From an uncultured Pseudomonadales bacterium (GTDB lineage: Bacteria; Pseudomonadota; Gammaproteobacteria; Pseudomonadales; Azotimanducaceae): DNA of 64,000 nucleotides. Positions 44,111 to 52,815 of this stretch are shown in pieces (the stretch's first letter is position 1; each line of letters opens with the position of its first letter). The notes under the pieces were generated by a model that was not told where the DNA came from, made no database searches, and worked only from the letters and a program-made list of their open reading frames with translations. The stretch spans positions 1-64,000 of the forward strand of contig CALIKQ010000035.1 in assembly GCA_938017975.1 (NCBI GenBank), written 5' to 3'. A program made the position numbers and the translations under genes.

Positions 44111-44974
44111 TCAGACGTGATCGGCTGAGACGTCCAAATAATAAGCATCTTCTTTCGTCCTAATGTAGCCGGCGGATGGAGTCGCAAAATGTGTTCCAAT
44201 GATCAATGTCGATGATTCGTTGTGCTCAGCCAGTAAACGCTTTCGGGTTTCGGCAGCCGTATCTGAATCAAAGTCAGCACTGCTAGACCAATCCAGTTGC
44301 TCGATTTGGCAGGGATGATGGATGCAATCGCCGGTTATAAGTGCTTGCTTCCCCTCGGATTGAATACGAATGCTGACGTGTCCTGGCGTATGTCCGGGGG
44401 TTGATTCAAATCTCACTTCCTCGGATACGCGATGATCTGAAGCGACAAGGTCCACCAACCCAGCATCGAGTACAGGTTGAATAGAGTCGCTCATAATATC
44501 TTCGTTCAAGGTCGCAGGATCGACCTGTGACCAATACCGAAATTCTTGCTCTCCGATGAGATAACGCGCATTGGGGAAAGTGGGGACCCAGACTCCTTCG
44601 ACCAGCCGGGTATTCCAGCCGACGTGATCGACGTGGAGGTGTGTGCACATGATGGTGTCAAATTGCTCTGGCACGTAACCCGCCTTCGCGAGTTCTTCGA
44701 GGAATGGACCATGGCGCAGATTCCATGTCGGTATGCTTCGGACTTTGTCGTTGCCAATGCAGGTATCAACCAGCATAAGGCGCTCTGGTGTCTCGATGAC
44801 CAGCGCATGGACACTCATAATCAGTTTGCCATCCTCGGTCGCAAAGTGCGGCACCATCCATTGCATAGGTTTAACGGCTTCAGGGGTCGCCTGGGGAAGA
44901 ATAAACCGCGTCCCGCCTGCCATCTCGAGCTCTACAATGCGGGTTACTTTCACTGTTCCGATTTGCCACTGCAT
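44111..44974 (-). CDS. Metallo-beta-lactamase-fold hydrolase (lactonase-like)
   Basis: A 287-residue protein with the MBL motif CTHLHVDHVGW (His112, His114, Asp116, His117), a second-site TPGHTPGHV, and ITGDCIHHPCQ carrying the bridging Asp. The protein lacks any signal peptide. The HxHxDH spacing and size fit the AiiA/parathion-hydrolase-like group (quorum-quenching lactonases or methyl-parathion hydrolase), but this does not establish activity. It lies upstream of the second MBL gene and probably shares its transcript. Confidence 0.86.
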   Translation of the reverse strand: MQWQIGTVKVTRIVELEMAGGTRFILPQATPEAVKPMQWMVPHFATEDGKLIMSVHALVIETPERLMLVDTCIGNDKVRSIPTWNLRHGPFLEELAKAGYVPEQFDTIMCTHLHVDHVGWNTRLVEGVWVPTFPNARYLIGEQEFRYWSQVDPATLNEDIMSDSIQPVLDAGLVDLVASDHRVSEEVRFESTPGHTPGHVSIRIQSEGKQALITGDCIHHPCQIEQLDWSSSADFDSDTAAETRKRLLAEHNESSTLIIGTHFATPSAGYIRTKEDAYYLDVSADHV

Positions 44975-44999
44975 GGGGGTGTCTCGTGTTATCGTCGGT

Positions 45000-45188
45000 T
45001 TAGGACGGGTTCTGGCCCGAATCGGCCGATTTTCTAAACACTTCGAAACGAGCAGTGCTACAAGCTGCAGAGCAGTAAAACTCTCGCAGATCCGTTGGAT
45101 AGGCTTTCAGCAATGCCTTGATTTCTGGCGTTGTGTAATAGACAGGTGCAGACACAGGCCGCTGGCATTGGGCACATAGATGAGTCAT
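45000..45188 (-). CDS. Small zinc-ribbon protein (62 aa)
   Basis: A 62-residue protein with a likely four-cysteine zinc site: C5xxC8 and C39xxxC43 (the later pair written C-S-A-A-C). It has a basic/aromatic N-terminal half. A weak AAGG site precedes the ATG. Such short zinc ribbons are often nucleic-acid- or protein-binding adaptors. It sits just upstream of the lactonase-like gene in the same direction. The family is not recognised. Confidence 0.55.
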   Translation of the reverse strand: MTHLCAQCQRPVSAPVYYTTPEIKALLKAYPTDLREFYCSAACSTARFEVFRKSADSGQNPS

Positions 45189-45231
45189 GGGCTTAACCTT
45201 ATCAAGGGCCTAATTGATCGCGGCACGTCTT

Positions 45232-46275
45232 TCATTGAATGGAGTGAATCAAGTCGGTTGCCTCTGCAAGCGTCTCGGTACGCTCTCGCCAATTTTGGCC
45301 AGAGGTGCTGATTCTAAGCGTATTGACTCCTGCTTTGGCGTAAGCCTTAACGCGTTCAATGATCATCTCGCGTGTTCCTATGAGATTGGTATTTAGGACC
45401 ATTTCATCAGGAACGGCTCGAATTGCCGCCTCTTTGTCACCATTAACCCACAGTGATTGCACTTTGACAGCAGCCTCTTCATAGCCTGCCCGTTTGAACG
45501 CATCATTATAAAAGTTCGTCGTTGCCGAACCCATGCCGCCGAGTGTAAAGGCCATAGCGGGTCTTCGCGCATTGATCAGTTTCTCAACATCGTCATCGAT
45601 TTCGAGACTCCCGCCGACTTGAATATCAATGTCCGCCAAGGTTCGGCCCGATGTCTTTAAGCCCCTCATGAGTGGTTCTAAAAATATATCTGCTTGCTCA
45701 GGAATAAACGACGTCCCTAGCCAACCTCGGGCCACCTCGCCGGTGAGTTCCATGGCTTTGGGTCCCAGGGTCGCGAGATAAATCGGTAGATCTGCCTGAG
45801 GAGGCTGCGAAAGACGAATGGGCTTGCCTTCGCCTCCGGGCCTCGGCAGCACATAGTGCTTGCCTTGATAAGCAACTCGCTCGCTAGAGAGACCGAGTTG
45901 AATAATGTCTACACACTCTCTCAGTCTGGAGAGCGGCTTGGCGAAGGATGCGCCGTGAAGGCCTTCTACAACTTGAGGCCCCGAGACACCCAAACCTAAG
46001 ACGAATCGATTCTTTGAGACCGTTCGTAAGCTTTGCGCCGTCATGGCAATCATCGGGGGTACTCGTGCACTGATTTGCATGATCCCTGTGCCGAGCTTGA
46101 TGTGTTGGGTCTTGGCAGCAAGGTACGCCAAAGGAACAATGGCATCCATTCCCCAGGCCTCTGCAGACCAGACGTAGTCAACGCCCATTTGATCTGCCGC
46201 AACGGTGTATTCAACCAGTTCATCCCAGTCATCGCCGTTGTAGTATGCACTTCCTATCCCAATTGCAACTTTCAT
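45232..46275 (-). CDS. LLM-class flavin/F420-dependent oxidoreductase (paralogue 2)
   Basis: A 347-residue member of the same LLM family as the gene at 37338-38357. The VLGLGVSGPQVVEGLHG loop, the VDYVWSAEAWGMD strand and the PIYLATLGPKAME segment correspond position for position. The two genes therefore look like diverged copies within one genome. The ATG at 46275 is preferred over the upstream 46311 start, which overlaps the divergent promoter region; an AGAGAA site is close. It is divergent from the ACAD-MHS transporter pair. The cofactor (FMN or F420) is not determined. Confidence 0.89.
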   Translation of the reverse strand: MKVAIGIGSAYYNGDDWDELVEYTVAADQMGVDYVWSAEAWGMDAIVPLAYLAAKTQHIKLGTGIMQISARVPPMIAMTAQSLRTVSKNRFVLGLGVSGPQVVEGLHGASFAKPLSRLRECVDIIQLGLSSERVAYQGKHYVLPRPGGEGKPIRLSQPPQADLPIYLATLGPKAMELTGEVARGWLGTSFIPEQADIFLEPLMRGLKTSGRTLADIDIQVGGSLEIDDDVEKLINARRPAMAFTLGGMGSATTNFYNDAFKRAGYEEAAVKVQSLWVNGDKEAAIRAVPDEMVLNTNLIGTREMIIERVKAYAKAGVNTLRISTSGQNWRERTETLAEATDLIHSIQ

Positions 46276-46424
46276 AATGGTTCTCTTTTGGATCGATCTT
46301 GAATATAACAAATTAGCTGTCGCTTGTAGTTAAGCCGATCTAAAAAAGGTAAATTCCTGTTAATACGAATTTTTGTTGAGATCTCATGTAAAGGCGGACA
46401 GCCGAAGAACCAGAGAGACTTTTT

Positions 46425-47564
46425 ATGCCCGATCAAATGAGCAGCGCATTGCAGAAGCTTAAATCTGATGCAGAGCTATTTTTACAACAAGAGGTTGAGC
46501 CGAGGGAACTGCGTATCGCAGGGGGCGAGGACCCGGTTGAGCTCGCCGCTGAGATTCGGGAGGTATCTAAATTAGCGGGGTATTATTATAAAACTCAACC
46601 AGAGGCCTATGGCGGCAGCCCTGCGAGCGTACTTGAGCTCACCATGTTACGTGAGTTATGGGCAAGTGCGAATGCGCCTTTAACACGACACATTTTTGGC
46701 CCCGGACCTGGTTTGTTGCATCAGGCCCAAGGCGATCTTAGATCCAACTATCTTGAACCGCTGCTGGCTGGGGCCGCTCGAGGTGCCTTTGGGTTTACGG
46801 AGCCGGACGATGCCTTGCGGCCCACCTGGGCGGTTATTGATGATGATTCGCTGGTCATTACTGGTCAAAAATCTTATGTTACCGGGGGCGAGACTGCGGA
46901 TTTCTTATCTATTTTGGTCAATGTTGAGGATTCCAACGGCGGCAAGCTAGGGACGGCAATGGTGGTTGTCGATCGATCGGCAGCGGGCGTGGTTATGGAT
47001 AAAACCTTCAGTTCAATGGAGGGTGGCGGTCACGCGTCATTTAGGTTTGAGCGGGTTCGCGTGCCCCTTTGGCACGTGGTGGGTGAGCTGGGGGAGGGCA
47101 TGCCAAGGGCGCTGGCCAACATTGGCAACGTTCGACTGATGGTTGCCGCAGAGGCGATGGGTATGAGTCAGTGGGCGATCCAATTCGTGTCCAATCATCT
47201 ATTGGCCCCCCACCGGACAGGCATACCCTTAGGTGATAAAGAGGGCGTCCGATTGCGGTATGCCGAGCTCCGTATTCAGACCTTCGCTGCGCGGAGCGCG
47301 TTGTATCGGGCTGCAAGACTCGTTGACGAGGCAGAAAACAGTGTCAATGAAGTGATTGCTGCCAAGGTTTTTTGTACAGAAGTAGCAGGTTCCGTGGTTG
47401 ATTGGGCTGTACAGTTAGTCGGCGGCCAAGCCTTGGTGGTTGGCCATCCTTTAGAATCCCTCTACAGACGGGTCCGATCGCTTCGGTTGGTTGAGGGCGC
47501 AAACGATCTCCTGCGGTTAAATTTGGCCAAAGGCGATTTAGAACTAGGAAAAGGGAGATTGTAA
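46425..47564 (+). CDS. Acyl-CoA dehydrogenase family protein
   Basis: A 379-residue FAD-binding acyl-CoA dehydrogenase. Segments are GAFGFTEPDDALRP, the GQKSYVTGGETADFL strand, the VVDWAVQLVGGQALVVGHP loop and RSLRLVEGANDLLRL, where the Glu of LVEG is at the usual base position. It differs from the ACAD at 39792, so it is not a recent duplicate. Start: ATG behind GAGAG. Its stop overlaps the MHS transporter start as TAATG, strongly suggesting an operon. It is divergent from LLM paralogue 2 across 149 bases containing an AAATTC-10-GAATTT inverted repeat (46351-46372). Confidence 0.88.
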   Translation: MPDQMSSALQKLKSDAELFLQQEVEPRELRIAGGEDPVELAAEIREVSKLAGYYYKTQPEAYGGSPASVLELTMLRELWASANAPLTRHIFGPGPGLLHQAQGDLRSNYLEPLLAGAARGAFGFTEPDDALRPTWAVIDDDSLVITGQKSYVTGGETADFLSILVNVEDSNGGKLGTAMVVVDRSAAGVVMDKTFSSMEGGGHASFRFERVRVPLWHVVGELGEGMPRALANIGNVRLMVAAEAMGMSQWAIQFVSNHLLAPHRTGIPLGDKEGVRLRYAELRIQTFAARSALYRAARLVDEAENSVNEVIAAKVFCTEVAGSVVDWAVQLVGGQALVVGHPLESLYRRVRSLRLVEGANDLLRLNLAKGDLELGKGRL

Positions 47565-48898
47565 TGTCGGCGGAGAGCGAAACAATAGGGGACTCAAAAG
47601 AGCGCAGTATGCGTAAAGTGGCGCTGACCTCTTTGTCCGGGACCAGCATAGAATGGTATGACTTCTTTTTGTATGGGACCGCCGCAGCGGTGATTTTCCC
47701 AACTGCCTTTTTTCCTGAGGATCTGCCGACGATGGTTGTGCTGATCGCCTCGTTCAGTACGTTTGCGGTGGGCTTCATCGCACGGCCTCTGGGCGGAGTC
47801 ATCTTTGGCCACTATGGTGACCGTGTGGGCCGTAAGAAGACGCTTGTGGTTGCGTTGATGTTGATGGGCGTGGCTACGACGCTCATCGGACTGCTGCCAA
47901 CTTACGCCACCATTGGTGTTTTTGCGCCCTTAATGCTCGTGCTGCTCAGATTTGTCCAGGGTTTGGCGATCGGCGGGCAGTGGGGCGGCGCGATGCTGTT
48001 GGTCACCGAAAATGCGCCGGTGGAAAAGCGGGGGTGGTATGGTGCTTATGCACAGGCGGGAGCGCCGGTTGGTGTGATACTCGCCAACCTCGCGTTCCTT
48101 GGAGTCAGCGCGGGGTTAACCGAAGAAGAATTCATGGATTGGGGTTGGAGACTGCCGTTTATAGCCAGTTTTGTCCTGATCATTATTTCGATGTATGTCC
48201 AGTTGAAGCTCGAAGACACGCCGGCATTTAAAGCTTTGGCTGAAAGTAAAACGGAAAATCCAGATCAAGCCGCCGGGCTTAAAAAATCGCCCGTCGTAGA
48301 GGTTGTCCGTCGGTATCCCAAGCGGATCGTTTTGGCAGCAGGCGCCTTTCTTTCGATTCAAGTCACTTTTTATATCCTGATAGCGTTCATTGTCGCTTAT
48401 GGCGTGAACTCGCCGACGGTCGAACTCTCTCGTGATGTCATGTTAACGGCTGTGCTTATTGCAGCGGCTATCATGGTTCCGACGCAATTCTACTTTTCTG
48501 GGCTCTCAGACCGGATCGGTCGAAAACGCGTTTATCAATGGGGTGCGATATTAACCGGGCTATGGGGGTTTGCACTTTTTCCGCTGATTGATACGGGGAG
48601 TCCCTACGCCATTGTCCTAGCAGTGTCGCTGGGACTGGTGTTTTTGGGGATGCAGTACGGTCCCCAAGCCGCTTTTTTCACGGAGCTGTTCAGCACCGAG
48701 GTTCGTTATTCTGGCGCATCTTTGGGTTACCAGTTGGGCGCGATTGTTGGCGGTGCTTTGGCACCCACAATTGCGGTCTTACTGTGGAACAATTTTGGGA
48801 TTTTCTACGTGTCGCTCTATATTGCACTGGCTGCGGTGCTGACCTTGTTATCGCTCTCGGCACTGACTGAAACCCAGGGTAAAGACCTGACAGAATAG
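47564..48898 (+). CDS. MFS metabolite:proton symporter (MHS family)
   Basis: A 444-residue carrier of the metabolite:H+ symporter group (ProP/ShiA/KgtP-like). Signatures are GTSIEWYDFFLYG near the N-terminus, GVIFGHYGDRVGRKKTLV (motif A) between helices 2 and 3, and RFVQGLAIGGQWGGA in helix 4. Substrates in this group include shikimate, osmolytes and dicarboxylates. The GGGAG site is set well before the ATG, which overlaps the ACAD stop by one base. The pairing with an ACAD suggests uptake of an organic acid that is then activated and dehydrogenated; that is inference. Confidence 0.9.
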   Translation: MSAESETIGDSKERSMRKVALTSLSGTSIEWYDFFLYGTAAAVIFPTAFFPEDLPTMVVLIASFSTFAVGFIARPLGGVIFGHYGDRVGRKKTLVVALMLMGVATTLIGLLPTYATIGVFAPLMLVLLRFVQGLAIGGQWGGAMLLVTENAPVEKRGWYGAYAQAGAPVGVILANLAFLGVSAGLTEEEFMDWGWRLPFIASFVLIIISMYVQLKLEDTPAFKALAESKTENPDQAAGLKKSPVVEVVRRYPKRIVLAAGAFLSIQVTFYILIAFIVAYGVNSPTVELSRDVMLTAVLIAAAIMVPTQFYFSGLSDRIGRKRVYQWGAILTGLWGFALFPLIDTGSPYAIVLAVSLGLVFLGMQYGPQAAFFTELFSTEVRYSGASLGYQLGAIVGGALAPTIAVLLWNNFGIFYVSLYIALAAVLTLLSLSALTETQGKDLTE

Positions 48899-49001
48899 AC
48901 CGAGAGAATCGAATGGTTGCACGGGTGTCTGGTGACAAGTTGCCTGAGGCATGGCCGAGTCACGAGTGATAAAAATCGGTTGGTTGCCGCAAGGCGCCCG
49001 G

Positions 49002-49352
49002 TTACGGTTCTCGCTGGATCGCGGTATTCTTTGATGGGGCGCGCGCGGAATCGGGTTTGGGGTCGAACCGTTCACAGGACCAGCCCAATGCTTCGAATTT
49101 TTCAGCCAATGCTGTGGCGCGTGCTTCACAGTAGCCGATTTCGCGAACGGCGCGCCAGGGAAAAGAGATGTCAGCCCCTGGATTTTTTTCGTAGCGCACT
49201 TGGCATGGTACTTGTGCGGGAGGGCGCTCGTAGTCGACGCTGATTCTGCGTTCGAGTTGGCCTAGGCGACAAATGGATTCAGCCGACAGATGCAGCGGCA
49301 CGAGGATGAGCACAACAGCAATGGGACTGCTCTTTAGCAACGACCAAATCAT
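49002..49352 (-). CDS. Exported small cysteine-containing protein, unknown
   Basis: A 116-residue protein with a signal peptide (SPIAVVLILVPLHLSA). The mature part holds four cysteines, at about 29, 51, 75 and 93, consistent with two disulfides in the periplasm. Segments RISVDYERPPAQVPCQVRYEK and GWSCERFD hint at a conserved family of unknown function. The ATG overlaps the carboxyltransferase stop as ATGA, so translation is probably coupled to it. A direct link to acyl-CoA carboxylation is not obvious. Confidence 0.65.
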   Translation of the reverse strand: MIWSLLKSSPIAVVLILVPLHLSAESICRLGQLERRISVDYERPPAQVPCQVRYEKNPGADISFPWRAVREIGYCEARATALAEKFEALGWSCERFDPKPDSARAPSKNTAIQREP

Positions 49353-50899
49353 GGTCGATAACCAAATTGGCTGCTGCCCGGCGTGAGCGCACGGTAAGCA
49401 AGATTAGCCCAGTGACACAGGTGCGCCCGAGTCGTTGCGGGTTCAATGATGTCTTCAATTTCGAAAAATTCAGCCGATCGAAAGGGTGACCGGACACGAT
49501 TTAATCGCTCTTTGATTTCGGCAAGATGGCCTTCGGGATCCTCAGCTGCCGCAAGCTCTGCTTTATAAGCAACTTCAATGCCCCCCTCGATAGGCAGCGA
49601 GCCCCAGTCCCCGGAAGGCCAGGAAAAACGGAAATGATGTGCGCCGGGTTTTGTATTGGCCGCGCCGGCAACGCCAAAAGCTTTTCTAATCACGACGCTG
49701 CAAAAAGGAACCGTTGATTGTCCGAGGGCTGCAAAAGCAGTCGAGCCCAATCGGATGGTTCCGGTTTCCTCGGATTGTTTGCCGATCAAAAATCCGGGGC
49801 AATCGACCAAGTGCACGAGTGGCAGATGAAATGTTGATGCAAGATCACACAGTCGAATGAGCTTTCGGCAGGCATCAGCAGTCCAAGCGCCACCATAGAT
49901 CATGGGGTCCTCTGCAAAAACAGCAACGGAAATACCATCGAGGCGCGCAAGGCCGGTGATGATCGATTTACCCCACTGTCGTCCAATTTCAAAAAAAGAA
50001 TCCTCATCGACAACCTCTGTGATGGCGCGGCGCATTTTGTAGACCTTGCGCGGATTTTTAGGTACCAGATCGTTCAACGTTTCGCTGCGGCGGTCAGTGG
50101 GATCAAGGCAAGTCAAGCGCTCTGGCAGCTCATCCACGTGATTCGGTAGATAGCTCAAAAACCTTTGGGCAAGACGAAACGCTTCAGCTTCAGATGAGGC
50201 CTCATCATCGATAGAACCATTACGGGTATGAATTCGGCTCGATCCAAGCTCCTCTTTTGAGACCTCGCCCAAGCTGGCCCAATCAACCAAGGCTGGTCCA
50301 GCGATCATCATTTGTGCCGTATCTTTTACAATGACGGAGTAGTGGGCGGTTGTAACCCTTGCTGCACCAATGCCTGCAACGCTGCCCAAGGCCAATGAAA
50401 CAGAGGGCGCTACTGCAAGGTGTTGAACGATCGTCTCCCAGCCGGCAACCCGAGGGATGTAGGTTCGGCCAGCCATTTCGATTGTCTTGACGGAGCCGCC
50501 GCCGCCCATGCCATCGATCAGCCGGATATGAGGCAGCTTGAGTTCTAGTGCAAGTCCTTCCGCTTGATGTCGTTTCCCGGCGATAGACGCATCAGCAGAT
50601 CCGCCTCGGACTGTAAAGTCATCGCCAGACACAATCACCGGACGACCGTTGATGGATGCGGTTCCAAAGATAAAGTTTGAAGGGGTAAACGCGGTGAGTT
50701 GACCCGCGTCATCATATTCCCCGACCCCTGCTAATTTCCCGATTTCGTGAAAAGATCCGGGATCGACAATCGCATCAACTCGTTGGCGAATAGTCAATTT
50801 CCCAAAGTGATGTTGTCGGGCAACTTTTTCCGTGCCTCCCATCGCCTCAGCGAGCTCGCCACGTGTGGTTAACTCTTGCAGTTCTTCTTCCCAACTCAT
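49349..50899 (-). CDS. Acyl-CoA carboxylase, carboxyltransferase (beta) subunit
   Basis: A 516-residue biotin-dependent carboxyltransferase of the propionyl-/methylcrotonyl-/geranyl-CoA type (pfam carboxyl_trans). It holds two crotonase-like halves. The first includes GDDFTVRGGSADASIAGK and IRLIDGMGGGGSVKTIE, with glycine-rich oxyanion holes. The second includes VHLVDCPGFLIGKQSE and FCSVVIRKAFGVAGAA. The start MSWEEELQELT at 50899 matches the usual family start; upstream in-frame codons reach into the divergent gene. No biotin carboxylase/BCCP alpha subunit is adjacent, so it must use one encoded elsewhere. Acyl specificity cannot be told. Confidence 0.9.
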   Translation of the reverse strand: MSWEEELQELTTRGELAEAMGGTEKVARQHHFGKLTIRQRVDAIVDPGSFHEIGKLAGVGEYDDAGQLTAFTPSNFIFGTASINGRPVIVSGDDFTVRGGSADASIAGKRHQAEGLALELKLPHIRLIDGMGGGGSVKTIEMAGRTYIPRVAGWETIVQHLAVAPSVSLALGSVAGIGAARVTTAHYSVIVKDTAQMMIAGPALVDWASLGEVSKEELGSSRIHTRNGSIDDEASSEAEAFRLAQRFLSYLPNHVDELPERLTCLDPTDRRSETLNDLVPKNPRKVYKMRRAITEVVDEDSFFEIGRQWGKSIITGLARLDGISVAVFAEDPMIYGGAWTADACRKLIRLCDLASTFHLPLVHLVDCPGFLIGKQSEETGTIRLGSTAFAALGQSTVPFCSVVIRKAFGVAGAANTKPGAHHFRFSWPSGDWGSLPIEGGIEVAYKAELAAAEDPEGHLAEIKERLNRVRSPFRSAEFFEIEDIIEPATTRAHLCHWANLAYRALTPGSSQFGYRP

Positions 50900-50996
50900 G
50901 TGCGTTCTCGCTATGGCTTGATTCCCAAGAATACCTACCGGTTCTGGTCTATTCAATTGAAAGCACGCTATCATCAGGTTCAAGCAAGGAGCAACC

Positions 50997-51692
50997 ATGA
51001 CTGAACAAGAGTATCGCCAAACACGCTTCACTAGACCTCAAGGAGCGACTGAAATTCTGCTGGTGCGTCACGGCGAGTCTCGCGCTGCACGGGTTGATGA
51101 ACCCTTTCCTTTAGTCGATGGGCAGGGGGATCCGGAGCTTGCGCCGCAGGGGCGCGAGCAAGCAGAGTTGGTCGGGGCCCGTCTGAGTGCACTTCCTATA
51201 GACGCAGTTTATGTCACCAAGTTGCAGCGTACGTCTGAGACCGCGGCACCGCTTTGTCGAATCACAGGTCTAGTTCCGACGTTAAACCCTGATCTTCACG
51301 AGGTGCATCTAGGCGATTGGGAGGGTGGGGTTTTACGCATTAAAGCTCATGAGAATCATCCGATTTACCAGCGAATGCATGAAGAAGGGCGTTGGGATGT
51401 GATCCCAGGCGCAGAGCCTGCAGCCGATTTTGAGCAGCGCTTAATGAGAGGCATTCGCAATATTGCAAGCGCCCATCCAGATCAATTGGTCGCCGCTTTT
51501 GTTCACGGGGGTGTCATCGGTCAGATTTTGGAAACGGTAACTCGTGCCTCGGCTTTTTCCTTCAGCGGTGCAGACAATGGGTCGATCAGTCACATTGTTG
51601 TTCACGCTGGTGGCATTACGCTTCGCCGATTTAACGATTCGGCGCATCTTATTGACGAAGACCCCTTGGCTGGCGCTCAGCTGCCAACTTAG
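50997..51692 (+). CDS. Histidine phosphatase superfamily (phosphoglycerate mutase-like) protein
   Basis: A 231-residue phosphatase. The catalytic motif LVRHGES (Arg24, His25, Glu27) and the C-terminal FVHGGVIG with the second His are intact, as is the acidic DLHEVHLGDWEGG. Substrate could be a sugar phosphate, a phosphohistidine or a CoA-related monoester. It starts with ATG, 97 bases from the divergent carboxyltransferase start. Gene order gives no further clue. Confidence 0.86.
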   Translation: MTEQEYRQTRFTRPQGATEILLVRHGESRAARVDEPFPLVDGQGDPELAPQGREQAELVGARLSALPIDAVYVTKLQRTSETAAPLCRITGLVPTLNPDLHEVHLGDWEGGVLRIKAHENHPIYQRMHEEGRWDVIPGAEPAADFEQRLMRGIRNIASAHPDQLVAAFVHGGVIGQILETVTRASAFSFSGADNGSISHIVVHAGGITLRRFNDSAHLIDEDPLAGAQLPT

Positions 51693-52047
51693 GGCCTGCA
51701 AGGCTCGTCAATTCCTGAGGACTCGGCAGTGATTTACATTTTCCAAGTTGAATCATTTGCGCCAGTCCTATCGGGGTCCGGTTGAGGCTAAACCGGAGAT
51801 ACGTTTGGGTGTGCCGCCTCCAGCGCAGGCGCGGGGCAGTCCAATTCTGATCCCCCCTAAAGTTAAGCTGTCAGCCTTATGTGCGGGAAGATCGATTCCC
51901 GCCGCGATCATCGCTGCGGCCTCGCCGGTTCAGTTGGATGGTGGACATGCGGGTTTTGCGATTTAGTGCTCCAATAAAGGTGATTAAACGCATCGAGGGA
52001 CCAAGGTCTATCGTATAATGAGAACGTTTTTAGGAAAGGTTTTCGGT
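51693..52047. other. 355-base intergenic region; hairpins but no supported gene
   Basis: A short frame (51748-51966) with a TTG start lacks a ribosome site and a family match, so I do not call it. Two good hairpins are seen: CCGGTT/AACCGG (51778-51796) and GCGGGAA/TTCCCGC with a six-base loop (51883-51902). Neither is followed by a T-run. The promoter of the PhyH gene probably lies near the end of this region. Confidence 0.5.
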
Positions 52048-52803
52048 GTGGAAAGGCAGGGCTTTGTAGAGGAATTTCGCAAGCAAGGTTTTGTGGTCGA
52101 GTCTGGACTCGCCCGCAGGCACGCGCTCGAGGGGCTTCAGACGCTCGCGAGGGATCAGCTTGCGAAAAATATTGCGCCGATTGAATTCGAGGTAGACGTG
52201 CAATACCCAGGAGCGCCCAAAGGTCCCGATGCTCCGGGTGCGAGCACGGCCCGACGATTGCTTCAGGCTTATAACCGGGACCCCGCATTTGCACTTTGGG
52301 CAACGAGTGATGTGTTGAAAACGCGATTACAAGCCTTGCTTGGGTCTAGTGACGTGTCGTTATCCCTGTGCCATCACAACTGTGTGATGACAAAGCAACC
52401 AGGATTCTCATCGGCCACACTGTGGCACCAGGACAATCGGTATTGGTCTTTTGATCAAGAGAATCTTATCAGCGTTTGGTTAGCGCTGACTGACGAAGAC
52501 GAACGCAATGGCTGTCTTAACGTCATCCCTTCTAGCCACAGCGATGCGATAGCGGCGGAGCGCTTGGATTCAGCCCTCTTCTTGCGTGACGATACAACAG
52601 AAAATCAGAAGATGATCGAGGGAGCGGTCCCGGTCTCGCTTCAGGCCGGTGATGTGCTTTTTTTTCACAGCAGGCTGTTTCATGCCGCGGGACGTAACGA
52701 GAGTGACCAGACCAAATTGTCCTTGGTTTATACCTATCATGCCGCTGACAATCAGCCTGTCGTGGGCACCCGATCAGCTCGATTATCCAGTGTTGTCCTC
52801 TAG
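52048..52803 (+). CDS. Phytanoyl-CoA dioxygenase (PhyH) family protein
   Basis: A 251-residue Fe(II)/2-oxoglutarate-dependent oxygenase. The iron-binding HxD is in LWHQDNRYW, and the distal His in FFHSRLFHAAGRN, followed by an Arg-region SLVYTYH for 2-oxoglutarate. The segment GCLNVIPSSHSD is diagnostic. PhyH enzymes hydroxylate phytanoyl-CoA, other branched lipids or natural products. I prefer the GTG at 52048, which has AGGAAAGG about eight bases upstream and starts at the ERQGFVEEF helix; an ATG at 52018 adds ten residues. It converges on oxyR with 12 bases between. Confidence 0.87.
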   Translation: MERQGFVEEFRKQGFVVESGLARRHALEGLQTLARDQLAKNIAPIEFEVDVQYPGAPKGPDAPGASTARRLLQAYNRDPAFALWATSDVLKTRLQALLGSSDVSLSLCHHNCVMTKQPGFSSATLWHQDNRYWSFDQENLISVWLALTDEDERNGCLNVIPSSHSDAIAAERLDSALFLRDDTTENQKMIEGAVPVSLQAGDVLFFHSRLFHAAGRNESDQTKLSLVYTYHAADNQPVVGTRSARLSSVVL

Positions 52804-52815
52804 GAGCTCTCGGCT

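Noticed and set aside
51748-51966. Short plus-strand frame between the phosphatase and PhyH genes
   Set aside because: TTG start without a ribosome site, no recognisable family and no hydrophobic or motif pattern.
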